Below, piece after piece: positions 1 through 8,711 of a DNA stretch of 64,000 bases. The notes below the pieces were generated by a model. That model searched no databases and was not told the DNA's origin. It was given only the letters and a program-made list of their open reading frames with translations. Numbering within the stretch: the first letter of the stretch is position 1; each line of letters starts with the position of its first letter. The translations under genes and the position numbers were made by a program. This stretch comes from Cocleimonas flava (GTDB lineage Bacteria > Pseudomonadota > Gammaproteobacteria > Thiotrichales > Thiotrichaceae). Location of the stretch: contig NZ_SMFQ01000005.1 in NCBI RefSeq assembly GCF_004339015.1, forward strand, positions 248,001-312,000. The letters are read 5' to 3'.

Positions 1-1
1 T

Positions 2-415
2 TTCGGATTACCAGGAGACAAATTTCTAGTAGACCTGCCAGGATATGGATATGCAAAAGTGCCAGAAAAAGTCAAAATACAGTGGCAGCAATTCATAGAA
101 ATATACTTAACCCAGCGCTCACCTTTAGCGGGTCTAGTGATTATGATGGATATAAGAAGACCCATGCTAGAAAACGACATGAATATGTTGGATTGGGCGA
201 ATTCTAGAAATTTACCCGTCCATGTTGTCTTAAACAAATCTGATAAGCTAAAACATGGACAAGCTAAAAGTGCGCTTTTGAAGACACAGCAACAACTAAA
301 ACAAATTAATCCTATCTATACAGTTCAAATTTTTTCTGCGCTAAAAGGGGTAGGAGTAGATGAGCTAAAAAAGAAATTAAATATCTGGTTTGAGAACGAA
401 CCTGATTGCCAATAA
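2..415 (+). CDS. engB: Ribosome biogenesis GTPase EngB/YsxC, 3' part
   Basis: This is the C-terminal part of a TRAFAC-class GTPase needed for large ribosomal subunit assembly; the gene starts before the window. The reading frame is open from base 2. It contains the G3 switch motif DLPGYGYAKV typical of EngB, then the G4 motif NKSDKL (commonly TKADKL in relatives) and the G5-like SALKG, and it ends with a short charged tail. About 138 codons are visible, against about 200 in the full family. A GTG at base 59 is internal, because the conserved G3 motif lies upstream of it. It converges on a candidate RNA gene and on degQ. Identification is secure from motif order. Confidence 0.93.
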   Translation, partial: FGLPGDKFLVDLPGYGYAKVPEKVKIQWQQFIEIYLTQRSPLAGLVIMMDIRRPMLENDMNMLDWANSRNLPVHVVLNKSDKLKHGQAKSALLKTQQQLKQINPIYTVQIFSALKGVGVDELKKKLNIWFENEPDCQ

Positions 416-467
416 CAGATACATATAAAAAGAATTAAGAATAAAAACCGGACAGTTAAAAAGCCAT

Positions 468-617
468 AAAAAAACCCCGTGCAGTAGGGGGCTACCGCCG
501 GGGTCAAAATAACAGGTCTGGATTGGGGACACCAAACCTGTGTCCGCAAGGAAAATAAAGAACACCGGGCTTAAGTGTTCATTGTTTTTACTTTCCCTTG
601 CTTGCGGATAAACACAG
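468..617 (-). ncRNA. Candidate structured RNA with terminator, convergent with engB
   Basis: Read on the minus strand, three hairpins follow one another. The first has an outer stem pairing 540-550 with 601-608/612-615 and an inner stem pairing 560-565 with 575-580. The second pairs 513-517 with 536-540. The third is a GC-rich stem (474-479 with 499-504) followed by seven T residues, which is a good Rho-independent terminator. No protein-like frame covers the region. In E. coli the sRNA Spot 42, and in Pseudomonas the sRNA ErsA, lie in the same place, facing the 3' end of engB. That synteny is established knowledge; I see no clear sequence match to Spot 42. It could instead be the 3' UTR and terminator of degQ. 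On the plus strand the inner hairpin 560-580 plus its following T-rich stretch could end engB transcription. Confidence 0.4.
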
Positions 618-780
618 ATAACTGAATATGTATCAAATTAACTGCATGTATCTATAAAACTACAAATTCAAACTTCGTTCAACATCAAACTGATGAAGCT
701 TATAATTACAAGGATAGCTGGCAAATGCATAATCTGCAAGTTTTGACTAAGATTTAGTTATACTATTTACCATCTTTTAT

Positions 781-1959
781 TTAATTATCAACTTCAAAAG
801 AGCCCCAAGGGCTAGCATTTTCGATCTCTGGCTTACTTTCTACCACTGGCTTTCTGCCGATCTCACGATATTTTCCGGCACTTACCTGCCCTACTTCAGC
901 AACACATTTCTTAATCAATCCATTACGGAAATATTCCATTTGAACCTTGGAACCCATACGCAAATTTCCAATAATACTTTTCAAGTTAGAACTATTAGTC
1001 ACAGTGGTGCCATTAATACGAGTAATTATATCCCCTTCCTGTATTCCTGCTTTATCAGCTGGGGAAAGCGAAACAACGCCAGAAATTAATGCTCCCTGAC
1101 CATCAGGTAAATTAAAGGCTTTTACTAGCGCAGGTCTTATATCCTGAATTTCAATACCTAGCTGCCCTCTCTCCACACGACCATTTTCAACCAATTGGTC
1201 AGTAATATTAATGATCATATCTGCAGGGATGGCAAAACCTATTCCGACATTGCCACCAGATTTACCACCAAGAATAGCGGTATTTATGCCGATTAACTCG
1301 CCACGAAGATTAACTAATGCACCACCCGAATTCCCAGGATTGATTGGCGCATCTGTTTGAATAAAATCTTCATAATCTTCGATACCTAAACCTGTTCTAC
1401 CTAGCGCACTTACGATACCAGACGTAACTGACTGCCCCAATCCATAGGGGTTTCCAATAGCAACGACAAAATCGCCAACACGCGAGGGTTTGCCGGTTGC
1501 CACTACCATCGCTGTTAGTCTATCAGGTTGAATTTGTATAACAGCGACATCAGCCTTCAGGTCTTTACCGATGAGTTGAGCATAAAACTGACGCTTATCT
1601 TTAAGTGTAACGATGATTTTATCTGCATTTTCAATAACATGTGCATTTGTAACCACATAGCCATTGTCCGCATCAATAATGATACCTGAACCTGTTCCTA
1701 TGGGTTTACCCGGTTGAGTGGGGACATTTTTACCGAAAAAATGACGGTACACAGGATCCTTTACAGGTGTTCCTGACGAGCCATTCTCTGTAGATATATT
1801 TACAACTGCTGGGGTAATCCTCTCTAACATATCTGCTAAAGAAGGCAGCGCCTGACCATTTACTTCTACAGGTAACTTGGCAGAAGCAGTGTTTAAGCAT
1901 CCCAAAAGTATTAAAGTAGTTGTAAAAAATAGTGAAGCAACTTTGTTCAAAAACATCAT
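781..1959 (-). CDS. DegQ/DegS-type periplasmic serine protease, single PDZ
   Basis: HtrA-family serine endoprotease for envelope protein quality control. An N-terminal hydrophobic segment (about residues 5-27, ending ASA before Lys28) looks like a Sec signal. The LLGC at 18-21 could also be read as a weak lipobox. The trypsin-like domain carries the triad His107 (TNAHVI), Asp137 (ADVAV) and Ser211 (GNSGG). One PDZ domain follows (about 265-358), then a short tail. DegP and DegQ usually have two PDZ domains of about 450 residues, so this 392-residue form resembles DegS/AlgW in architecture, although its signal looks cleavable. It lies 51 bp downstream of cbpA on the same strand, a likely chaperone-protease operon. 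Confidence 0.88.
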   Translation of the reverse strand: MMFLNKVASLFFTTTLILLGCLNTASAKLPVEVNGQALPSLADMLERITPAVVNISTENGSSGTPVKDPVYRHFFGKNVPTQPGKPIGTGSGIIIDADNGYVVTNAHVIENADKIIVTLKDKRQFYAQLIGKDLKADVAVIQIQPDRLTAMVVATGKPSRVGDFVVAIGNPYGLGQSVTSGIVSALGRTGLGIEDYEDFIQTDAPINPGNSGGALVNLRGELIGINTAILGGKSGGNVGIGFAIPADMIINITDQLVENGRVERGQLGIEIQDIRPALVKAFNLPDGQGALISGVVSLSPADKAGIQEGDIITRINGTTVTNSSNLKSIIGNLRMGSKVQMEYFRNGLIKKCVAEVGQVSAGKYREIGRKPVVESKPEIENASPWGSFEVDN

Positions 1960-2010
1960 AAACCCGTTAGATTAGTATTGTTTAACACTTAAATACTCTT
2001 GTTTATATGC

Positions 2011-2907
2011 TTATCGAGGCTTCCAGTCAAATTTCTTCTCCATTTCTTCATAGAATTTTTTATCTTCATCCGTTTCCGCAGGAGGTGTAACAATTTGAAT
2101 AACAACGAATTGATCGCCACTCAGATTCCCACTACTTTTACCCGGTAATCCTCGGCCTTTTATGCGCATTTTCTTTCCCGACGAAGAACCTGCTGGAATT
2201 TTTAACTTCAATTCTCCCGATAATGTTTTGATATTCGCACTGGTTCCTAAAGCCGCTTCCCAAGGCGCTATTGGCAAATCTAAATAAATATCTTTATCTT
2301 CTCGCTTAAAGACAGGGTGTTTATTGAATGCTATTTGCAAATGCAAATCTCCGCCTGTCGACGCCTTACCTGACAAGCGTATTTTCTTACCTTCTTCAAT
2401 ACCTTTAGGAATTTTAACCTCAACACTTGAACCATTAGGTAATCGAACACGCTTATTGTTGCCTGCGTAAACATCCTCAAGGTCAACGTATAGTTTCATC
2501 ACTTCATTAGCGGGTTTCGCTCTTTGCTGATATCTTTGTTGATGTGCCCCTTGCTGGAAACCGCCGCCGAACATCGATTCAAAAAAATCGCTAAAGCCAC
2601 CCGTTGAATGACCTCCGCCACCACCTGTAAACTGGTTGAAATCAAAACCGCCGTCCCAACCGGGAGGTGGATTAAAACTCTGACCATTCTGCCAATCCGC
2701 ACCCAAATTATCATATTGGGCACGCTTGGTTTCATCGCCCAGCACTTCATAAGCCTCATTTACTTCTTTGAAGCGCTCTTCAGCATTGGCTTCCGTACTC
2801 ACATCAGGGTGATATTTACGCGCCAGTTTACGGTAACTTTTCTTTAATTCCGCGTGATCTATATCACGATCAACCCCAAGAATTTTATAATAATCTTTGT
2901 ACTGCAT
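2011..2907 (-). CDS. cbpA: CbpA-like class II J-domain co-chaperone
   Basis: DnaJ-family co-chaperone of DnaK without the zinc-finger domain. It has an N-terminal J domain with His33-Pro34-Asp35, a Gly/Phe-rich linker (about 80-125) and two C-terminal substrate-binding beta domains, ending with a conserved PPAE segment. The 298-residue length and absence of CxxCxGxG repeats match CbpA rather than DnaJ; a true DnaJ lies at 33890-35047. It precedes the DegQ-like protease gene on the same strand, which suggests joint expression under folding stress. Nucleoid-binding activity is known for E. coli CbpA but cannot be inferred here. Confidence 0.9.
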   Translation of the reverse strand: MQYKDYYKILGVDRDIDHAELKKSYRKLARKYHPDVSTEANAEERFKEVNEAYEVLGDETKRAQYDNLGADWQNGQSFNPPPGWDGGFDFNQFTGGGGGHSTGGFSDFFESMFGGGFQQGAHQQRYQQRAKPANEVMKLYVDLEDVYAGNNKRVRLPNGSSVEVKIPKGIEEGKKIRLSGKASTGGDLHLQIAFNKHPVFKREDKDIYLDLPIAPWEAALGTSANIKTLSGELKLKIPAGSSSGKKMRIKGRGLPGKSSGNLSGDQFVVIQIVTPPAETDEDKKFYEEMEKKFDWKPR

Positions 2908-2988
2908 TTTATTGTCATTTACCTATGTTTATATTGCTTATATGATGGTATCAACCAGTAAAAATTCAAGCCTCTACTCAGGACAATC

Positions 2989-3372
2989 ATGAAATCTCAC
3001 AAGCTCTTTATTTCAATCTCAGCACTTTTAGGTCTTCTTGCCGTTGTCATAGGCGCCCTTTCTGCACATGCTATAGACAAAGGGCTTACAACAGAGGCGT
3101 TAGAAAGAATTCATACTGCTCAGGATTACCAGTTTTATCATGTTGCCGCGTTATTTGGTGTGGGCATATTAGGGTCACTTCATAGGAACCAATCGTCCAT
3201 TTTGCTCAAGCTTGCAGGATTATTCTTCTTACTCGGTATCTTGCTGTTTTCAGGAAGCTTGTATGCTTACGCCATTACAGACAACGCACTTTATGGAACA
3301 GCAACACCTTTCGGAGGGATGTCATTCATCCTGGGATGGTTTTTCTTGATGCTGTTTGGCTTAACCAAGTAG
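2989..3372 (+). CDS. DUF423 family inner-membrane protein (YgdD-like)
   Basis: Small hydrophobic protein of 127 residues with four predicted membrane helices (about 5-28, 50-66, 72-95, 103-125). The GAxxAHA motif near the N-terminus and the TPFGGMSFILGW segment near the C-terminus are characteristic of the DUF423 family. The function of this family is not known to me. The ATG at 2989 fits the usual family N-terminus. Its stop lies only 9 bp from the stop of convergent yicC, with no obvious terminator between them. Confidence 0.85.
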   Translation: MKSHKLFISISALLGLLAVVIGALSAHAIDKGLTTEALERIHTAQDYQFYHVAALFGVGILGSLHRNQSSILLKLAGLFFLLGILLFSGSLYAYAITDNALYGTATPFGGMSFILGWFFLMLFGLTK

Positions 3373-3381
3373 ACCCAATAA

Positions 3382-4251
3382 TTACTCGATATTCATGACC
3401 TGCTCGCGCATTTGTTCAATTAACACCTTTAGCTCTACAGCGCCTTTTGTGGTTTCGCCATCATTAGCCTTAGAAGCAAGCGTATTCGCCTCTCGATTCA
3501 GCTCCTGCATGAGAAAGTCTAGCCTCCGACCAATTGGCTCATCTCTTTCCAAAACAGCTTTCAATTCCTCTACGTGTGAATCCAAGCGATCTAGCTCTTC
3601 ATCCACGTCGAGTCGCTGTAACAAATAAACCAACTCTTGCTCGAGCCGATTTTCATCTACCGCGACATCAATCTCAGAAAGCTTTTTCAATGCTTTCTCA
3701 CGAACCGCATTATTGACTTCAATTCGCCTTTTTTTTACATCAACAACAATTTCAGAGACCGAGTTGGCTCGAGTTAAAATTAGCGTTTTCAAACGCGCTC
3801 CCTCTTCTTCCCTGGATTTGACTAAACCATCTAACGCTTTAGCAAACAGTGTCTTCGCTGCCTCCAGATGAACACTAAGATCATGTTGATTTTCTTCCAT
3901 GACACCAGGCCAATTAAGGATATCCATCGTCGAAAGCCCTAGCGCTTTTTTAGATAAAAACTCTAATTTATGTTTAGCATCAAGCAACTCTTTAATCGCC
4001 TGCTCATTGAGTTGAACGGCACCTTTAGCTTGATTTTCATCGACTTTACAAATCAATTTAGCATCGACTTTGCCGCGCCCCAGCTTCTTTTTAAGCGCGT
4101 CTTTAAAGTTATTTTCTTCTGCGTGAAAACCTTCAGGAAGATAGACACTTGCATCTAAAAATCGATGATTGACACTCCGAATCTCCCATATTAAAACGGT
4201 ATCATCTACCGTGACTTCACAGTTAGAAAATGCTGTCATGCTTTTTAACAT
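3382..4251 (-). CDS. yicC: YicC family endoribonuclease
   Basis: Full-length YicC homologue of 289 residues. The N-terminus (MLKSMTAFSNCEV, then WEIRSVNHRFLD) and the C-terminal DUF1732 region (DEPIGRRLDFLMQELNREANTL) are diagnostic. Homologues are endoribonucleases reported to cut RyhB and other RNAs. The middle contains long charged helices. It is upstream of no obvious partner; in many gammaproteobacteria it neighbours gmk and rph, which are absent here. Family assignment is secure, and the exact RNA targets cannot be read from sequence. Confidence 0.92.
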   Translation of the reverse strand: MLKSMTAFSNCEVTVDDTVLIWEIRSVNHRFLDASVYLPEGFHAEENNFKDALKKKLGRGKVDAKLICKVDENQAKGAVQLNEQAIKELLDAKHKLEFLSKKALGLSTMDILNWPGVMEENQHDLSVHLEAAKTLFAKALDGLVKSREEEGARLKTLILTRANSVSEIVVDVKKRRIEVNNAVREKALKKLSEIDVAVDENRLEQELVYLLQRLDVDEELDRLDSHVEELKAVLERDEPIGRRLDFLMQELNREANTLASKANDGETTKGAVELKVLIEQMREQVMNIE

Positions 4252-4285
4252 CTACGACCTCTGACATTTTTGTTGTTGCTTATGC

Positions 4286-4987
4286 TCAAATATCTGCCCT
4301 AGCAATAGACCAGACACCTACTTTTTCAACGCCTTTCGTTTTTAAAAGCCTTGCCAGCTCATTCGTTGTTGCTCCAGTTGTTATAACATCGTCAACAATA
4401 ACGATATGCCTGGCAAGAGACGGGCTGATTACATTAAAACAGCCTTTTACATTTTTCAGGCGTTGCTGTTTATTCAGATGAGTTTGCGCATCTGTATTTT
4501 TGACCCTCTCAACTTTATTGACAAACAAAGGAATAGCCATTGCCTTTGCTATCTCTCGAGAGACTTCCAAAGATTGATTAAACCCCCTCTTTGCCAGCCT
4601 TGCCTTATGTAGAGGAACAGGTAACAGAGCGTCTGGCTTAGCAGACATCCCAGCATCGGAATGTTTATCCAATATTTCTGAACACAATAAATTCGCTAAA
4701 ATAGCAGCAGACGATAATTGCTGCTGAAATTTCATTTGCCCAATCAAATAACTAACCGGGTTTTCATAGTGAAATAGACTTATCGTGTAATCAACCGCTG
4801 GAGATGTTTGGATACACTGTCCACACAAAGCATTCGCTGTGGCAGCTTTCTCCAAAGGAATACCACATTGCCCACACGCAGATTCAATTCGAGGAAGACT
4901 AACCTCGCAGGCTTTACACAATGATATATCCCGCTGAGTAAAGTCACCACAAAGCAAACAGTTTGATGTTAAAACAGATAGTTTAAT
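4286..4987 (-). CDS. comF: ComF family phosphoribosyltransferase-like protein, probable ATT start
   Basis: ComF/GntX-type protein with an N-terminal Cys-pair zinc region (CxxC, CxxC, CxxCG, CxxC over about the first 60 residues) and a C-terminal PRTase fold with the PRPP loop VIVDDVITTGAT. Such proteins take part in DNA uptake or use of extracellular DNA. The start is odd. The first in-frame standard start is TTG at 4957, but this drops the first Cys of the first CxxC and has no ribosome-binding site. The frame stays open to a stop at 4994-4996, and an ATT codon at 4987 is preceded by GGTGAG with 5-nt spacing. I therefore place the start at ATT 4987 by inference. A dispersed repeat copy lies directly upstream. 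Confidence 0.85.
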   Translation of the reverse strand: MKLSVLTSNCLLCGDFTQRDISLCKACEVSLPRIESACGQCGIPLEKAATANALCGQCIQTSPAVDYTISLFHYENPVSYLIGQMKFQQQLSSAAILANLLCSEILDKHSDAGMSAKPDALLPVPLHKARLAKRGFNQSLEVSREIAKAMAIPLFVNKVERVKNTDAQTHLNKQQRLKNVKGCFNVISPSLARHIVIVDDVITTGATTNELARLLKTKGVEKVGVWSIARADI

Positions 4988-5004
4988 GAATACTCACCAA
5001 AAAA

Positions 5005-5028
5005 AACCGCTATAAGTAGGGGGGTGTA
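5005..5028 (-). repeat. Dispersed G/C-run repeat, copy 1 (comF leader)
   Basis: On the minus strand it reads CACCCCCCTACTTATAGC followed by GG and eight T. It matches the core shared by 12 other sites in the window. It lies between divergent comF and moaC. In minus orientation the T-run runs straight into the comF ribosome-binding site, so this copy might act as an attenuator or simply be an insertion in the leader. Confidence 0.8.
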
Positions 5029-5164
5029 TTAAAAATGCGTATTATATATCTTAGCGATAATTTGAGAACGAGTTTCTACTATAATCGCAAACTAAATAAC
5101 AAAATGGCACTAGCAACGACTCGGGCAGCAGTTTCGAGAAAGCACAAGAGATAAGGATATTTTA

Positions 5165-5668
5165 ATGAGCAAAACTGAGAAGAAATCAGAAAATACACTG
5201 ACGCATTTCAACCAACAAGGTGAAGCCCACATGGTTGATATTGGCAATAAAGACATAACTAAACGTGTTGCAGTAACAGAGGGCCGCATCTTCATGAAGG
5301 CAGAAACACTTCAACACATTTTAGAAGGCAATAACAAGAAAGGTGACGTGCTAGGCATTGCACGCATTGCAGGCATCATGGGCGCAAAGAAAACACCCGA
5401 CCTAATCCCGCTGTGTCATCCTCTATCTTTAACGCATGTCGATATCAGCCTCGAAACTCAGCAAGAACCTCCAGCGGTATATTGCAAAACCGAAGTTGCC
5501 ACAAGCGGAAAAACCGGCGTAGAAATGGAAGCGTTAAACGCAACACAGGTTGCCCTGTTAACGATTTACGATATGTGCAAAGCAGTAGATAAGGGCATGG
5601 TAATTGACGGAGTCAGATTGCTTAAAAAAACTGGCGGAAAATCTGGAACCTGGGAAGCGGATGCTTAA
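5165..5668 (+). CDS. moaC: Cyclic pyranopterin monophosphate synthase MoaC
   Basis: Second enzyme of molybdenum cofactor synthesis, converting the MoaA product to cyclic pyranopterin monophosphate. It has the family motifs [20 protein letters not shown] and [20 protein letters not shown], with the conserved metal/substrate region around MCKAVDKGM. The length of 167 is normal. A ribosome-binding AAGGA lies 8 bp before the ATG. A TATAAT at 5080-5085 is a possible -10 box, but no good -35 was found. It is not in an operon with moaD/moaE, which lie opposite and convergent just downstream. Confidence 0.97.
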   Translation: MSKTEKKSENTLTHFNQQGEAHMVDIGNKDITKRVAVTEGRIFMKAETLQHILEGNNKKGDVLGIARIAGIMGAKKTPDLIPLCHPLSLTHVDISLETQQEPPAVYCKTEVATSGKTGVEMEALNATQVALLTIYDMCKAVDKGMVIDGVRLLKKTGGKSGTWEADA

Positions 5669-5763
5669 TCAAAGAAATCCAAATTCAGGACATCGCACAG
5701 ATATCACGCAAAAAGGCATTGAGAAAAACTCGCTATAACTGTTTCGAAGTTTAAGGGCTGTAT

Positions 5764-5797
5764 ATATAAAAAATAACACTAATATCCTTTAGTGTTT
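5764..5797 (-). terminator. Terminator overlapping the end of moaE
   Basis: The minus strand shows stem AACACTAA (5790-5797) and TTAGTGTT (5774-5781), followed by an A/T tail with six T residues. The stem contains the moaE stop codon, so termination would immediately follow moaDE. Confidence 0.6.
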
Positions 5798-6234
5798 TCC
5801 TCTACCCAGCGATCATTACCCGTGGTAAGTGCTTCTTTTTTCCAGAAAGGAGCCTTATGTTTTAGATCTTCCATGATAAATCTGCACGCATCAAAAGCGG
5901 CTCCACGATGTGCCGACCAAACAGCCACTAACACGATTGATTCTGCGGGGAAAATCTCACCGACTCTGTGAATAATCAACGTATTTTGTAGCGGCCATTT
6001 CTTGCTAGCTTCATCGACGATGATATTGAGTTGTTTTTCTGTCATGGCAGGATAATGTTCCAGAGTCATGCTTTGAACATCATCGCCCTCATTGAAATCT
6101 CTCATGGTACCGACAAAGTTTGCTGTCGCACCATATTTTGTCTGGCCTTGCATACTTTGAGTTTGATACTCGGCTTGCATTACCAAGGGATCGAATGGCG
6201 AATCTACAATGATAATCTTGCGCTGACTATCCAC
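5779..6234 (-). CDS. moaE: Molybdopterin synthase catalytic subunit MoaE
   Basis: Large subunit of molybdopterin synthase, which uses MoaD thiocarboxylate to insert the dithiolene sulfurs. Recognised by GATANFVGTMRDFNEGD, LEHYPAMTEKQ, IHRVGEIFPAE and the catalytic KHKAPFWKKE segment with its lysines. The length of 151 is typical. Its ATG overlaps the end of moaD by 8 bp, indicating translational coupling. A hairpin covering the stop codon ends the unit. Confidence 0.96.
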   Translation of the reverse strand: MDSQRKIIIVDSPFDPLVMQAEYQTQSMQGQTKYGATANFVGTMRDFNEGDDVQSMTLEHYPAMTEKQLNIIVDEASKKWPLQNTLIIHRVGEIFPAESIVLVAVWSAHRGAAFDACRFIMEDLKHKAPFWKKEALTTGNDRWVEENTKGY

Positions 6235-6475
6235 CGGTTACTGGCGGAAAGAACGCCACCTCATCGCCATCATTCAATAAAGCTTGCGGGTTTGTATATT
6301 CCTGATTGACAGCAACCAGCAGATTATCAGGAAAATGCGTTTGACCCGTTGAATTTACCCACAACTGCTCAACACTTAATGAATGTGAGGACTGATCAGT
6401 AGAGATATCGACGACATCTCCACCGCGACCAATCTCTTCTCTTAAACTTGCGAAATATAATACTTTAATACTCAT
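6227..6475 (-). CDS. moaD: Molybdopterin synthase sulfur-carrier subunit MoaD
   Basis: Ubiquitin-like small subunit of molybdopterin synthase, 82 residues. It ends in the required Gly-Gly (FFPPVTGG), which is adenylated and thiocarboxylated. The start MSIKVLYFASLREEIG fits the family. It overlaps moaE by 8 bp. The conserved DGDEVAFFPPV strand precedes the tail. Confidence 0.95.
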   Translation of the reverse strand: MSIKVLYFASLREEIGRGGDVVDISTDQSSHSLSVEQLWVNSTGQTHFPDNLLVAVNQEYTNPQALLNDGDEVAFFPPVTGG

Positions 6476-6491
6476 ATTGAAAATGTAGCAT

Positions 6492-6516
6492 AAAAAAAGA
6501 CCTCCGTAGAGGTCTT
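6492..6516 (-). terminator. Terminator downstream of the SulP transporter gene
   Basis: A perfect 7-bp stem AGACCTC/GAGGTCT (6499-6505 with 6510-6516) with a four-base loop is followed on the minus strand by a run of seven T. It separates the SulP gene from moaD. Confidence 0.8.
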
Positions 6517-6549
6517 TCTAGAAAAGCACTTAGGAGGCATCAATGACTA

Positions 6550-8307
6550 CTAACGAGTAATATGCTGGACCGTAATAATTGGCTCAATATCGATCTCGTC
6601 GCCAAATTTTTCTTTGGCAAATTTAGCTGCCAACGTCCTTTCTCGAAAGAAACGGTCTTCACCAATTTTTTCCATCAAGCCAGAACGTGTAAACGCATCA
6701 AGCATCGTACGTTTTGCTCGGGCAATATACAATTCGATTCCTGCGACTTCTAATCGCTCAACAATTCTTGCCAACGTTTCTTCACCCGTGGAATCAATCA
6801 AATCAACCGATTCAAAATCCAACACCATGACTTTTAAGTTAGGCTTTTGGGCAATACTATTCAGCACCTTTCCCTCTAAATACCCTGCGTTGGCGAAGTA
6901 CAAATCCCCATCATAACGAAAGATTGACACAGTATCGCTGGTTTTTAGTTCGAATAGCTCAGCAGAGCGCAAACTGCCATCGTCATGTCGCCCTACTTCT
7001 ACAAATCTTGGGCTCATTGTTCGGTATAAGAATAAACCCAGTGACAAAAGCACTCCCGCCATGATCCCTTTTTCTAGATGTGGTGCGAAAAACAAAGTGG
7101 TCATGAAAACTGCAACCGCGACAAAACCATCATGCCGATGGACTTTCCACGCATGTACCACAGGCTCGATCTTGATCAGATAAAACACTGCCACCATGAT
7201 GACGGCGGCTAAGGTTGCTTGTGGCAAGTGATACAGCAACGGCGTTAAATACAATAAGGTAACAGCAACTAGAACACCCGTAACAATCGAAGAAAGCCCT
7301 GTTTTTGCATTAGCTGCAAAATTCACCGCTGACCTTGAGAATGAGCCTGATACTGGATATGCCTGAAACATTGAAGCTACAATATTTGAAAGGCCTTGCC
7401 CGACCAACTCCTGATTAGCTGAAAGTCGTTGACGAGTTTCTGATGCAATCGCCTTGGCAACCGATATTGCTTCAACAAAACCCAATAAACCTATCACTGC
7501 CGCAGACACAACCAGATCAACCATCTGCCCAAACTCGACATCTGGAATTTTAAAGCCCGGCAAACCACTAGGCACCAAACCGATAACCGCTCCTCCACGA
7601 GATTCATAACCGAGAAAGAAAGAGAGCAGCGTACAAATCACCACCGTGATAAGTACATTAGGTAGCTTAGGAGCAACCTTCTTCATATAGACAAGGAGAA
7701 AAATTGAAAATACACCCATGAGCAAGGTTGTAAAATGCGTTTGGGGGATATCCTGAAACAAGTTAAAGACAGTCACATAGTGATGCTCTCCCTTGACAGA
7801 CTCCAGACCAAAAATTTTGCTGAGCTGCGAACTAGCAATAATAATAGCAGCAGCGTTAGTAAATCCGACGACAACAGGATGCGAGAGAAAATCAACGAGT
7901 ATCCCTAAGCGTAGAAAACCCAGTGAAGCTTGAAAGATACCTACCATGAATGCCAGCGCTGCGGCGTAGGCTAAATAGCCATCTGGGCTTGAAATGGCAA
8001 GAGGTTCGAGTGCGGCAGCAGTCATCAATGACACGATTGCCACCGGCCCTGTGGCTAGCTGCATTGATGAACCAAATACTGCAGCAAAAATCACAGGTAA
8101 GAACGAGGCATATAAACCCACATAAGCCGGCAATCCAGCCAACTGCGCATAAGCCATCGATTGAGGAACAAGTACTAGAGCAACAGTTAAGCCTGCAATT
8201 GCATCTGCTTTAAACGTCTTTGGATCTTTTAAATCACCAATCCATGCTTTAAAAGGAGTGAGCCTGTTAATTAAATTATGCAGGATTGATGTGAAAGCAT
8301 TTGCCAT
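6550..8307 (-). CDS. SulP family anion transporter with STAS domain
   Basis: Inner-membrane SLC26/SulP-type transporter of 585 residues. The transmembrane part (about 30-430) has the family signature near residues 45-75 (ALVLVPQSMAYAQLAGL) and GSFSRSAVNF. The cytosolic STAS domain (about 445-560) includes VMVLDFESVDLIDSTGEETL. Family members carry sulfate, bicarbonate or other anions; the substrate cannot be read here. The N-terminal MANAFTSILHNLINRL start at 8307 is plausible. It is monocistronic, closed by the terminator at 6492-6516. Confidence 0.92.
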   Translation of the reverse strand: MANAFTSILHNLINRLTPFKAWIGDLKDPKTFKADAIAGLTVALVLVPQSMAYAQLAGLPAYVGLYASFLPVIFAAVFGSSMQLATGPVAIVSLMTAAALEPLAISSPDGYLAYAAALAFMVGIFQASLGFLRLGILVDFLSHPVVVGFTNAAAIIIASSQLSKIFGLESVKGEHHYVTVFNLFQDIPQTHFTTLLMGVFSIFLLVYMKKVAPKLPNVLITVVICTLLSFFLGYESRGGAVIGLVPSGLPGFKIPDVEFGQMVDLVVSAAVIGLLGFVEAISVAKAIASETRQRLSANQELVGQGLSNIVASMFQAYPVSGSFSRSAVNFAANAKTGLSSIVTGVLVAVTLLYLTPLLYHLPQATLAAVIMVAVFYLIKIEPVVHAWKVHRHDGFVAVAVFMTTLFFAPHLEKGIMAGVLLSLGLFLYRTMSPRFVEVGRHDDGSLRSAELFELKTSDTVSIFRYDGDLYFANAGYLEGKVLNSIAQKPNLKVMVLDFESVDLIDSTGEETLARIVERLEVAGIELYIARAKRTMLDAFTRSGLMEKIGEDRFFRERTLAAKFAKEKFGDEIDIEPIITVQHITR

Positions 8308-8711
8308 AGTTTTCTCTATGCTTATTGTTCTTGAAATGCGTCATTCGGTCATAATAAATAACACTAAAAAGATGGTTAATTATCAGATAAAGAATGCAGC
8401 AGCATGACTCTCCTAGCCATTCAAGTTCGCGCGATTATAGTTGATCGACATATTTTTTTCAGTTGTTTTCATTGATCAAAAATAAATACCCAGATGTTCT
8501 ACCCATACATTGATATATTTCTCTACACTATGCATCCCAATAGGTATATAAATCAGAAATTCCTTAGCAAACAAATCCTCACAAATAGTAAATACCGGAG
8601 CACCCTTTTTAAAAACAGGTTTTAAAATACTTATAAAGTATTAATGCATATAGTTACTTTTATTTATTGCCTGCTTTTAACAGTTCACGTATTTCAGGAG
8701 CAATCAACAAT
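8308..8711. other. Intergenic region between SulP gene and nhaB
   Basis: AT-rich spacer of about 400 bp between divergent genes, presumably holding both promoters. I see no open frame with protein-like content and no repeat copy. A TTG at 8667 extends the nhaB frame by 15 codons. I prefer the ATG at 8712, because the AGGAG at 8696-8700 lies upstream of it and the family N-terminus aligns there. Confidence 0.5.

Noticed and set aside
484-498. AGTAGGGGGCT in the engB 3' region as a further copy of the G/C-run repeat
   Set aside because: Only the GTAGGGGG part agrees, the flanks differ and it is part of a different terminator stem.
5080-5164. Molybdenum-cofactor riboswitch before moaC
   Set aside because: The leader is only about 75 nt with no evident multi-stem structure; the known Moco motif is much longer.
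8667-8711. TTG start 15 codons upstream for nhaB
   Set aside because: The AGGAG lies downstream of it, and the family N-terminus aligns with the ATG at 8712.
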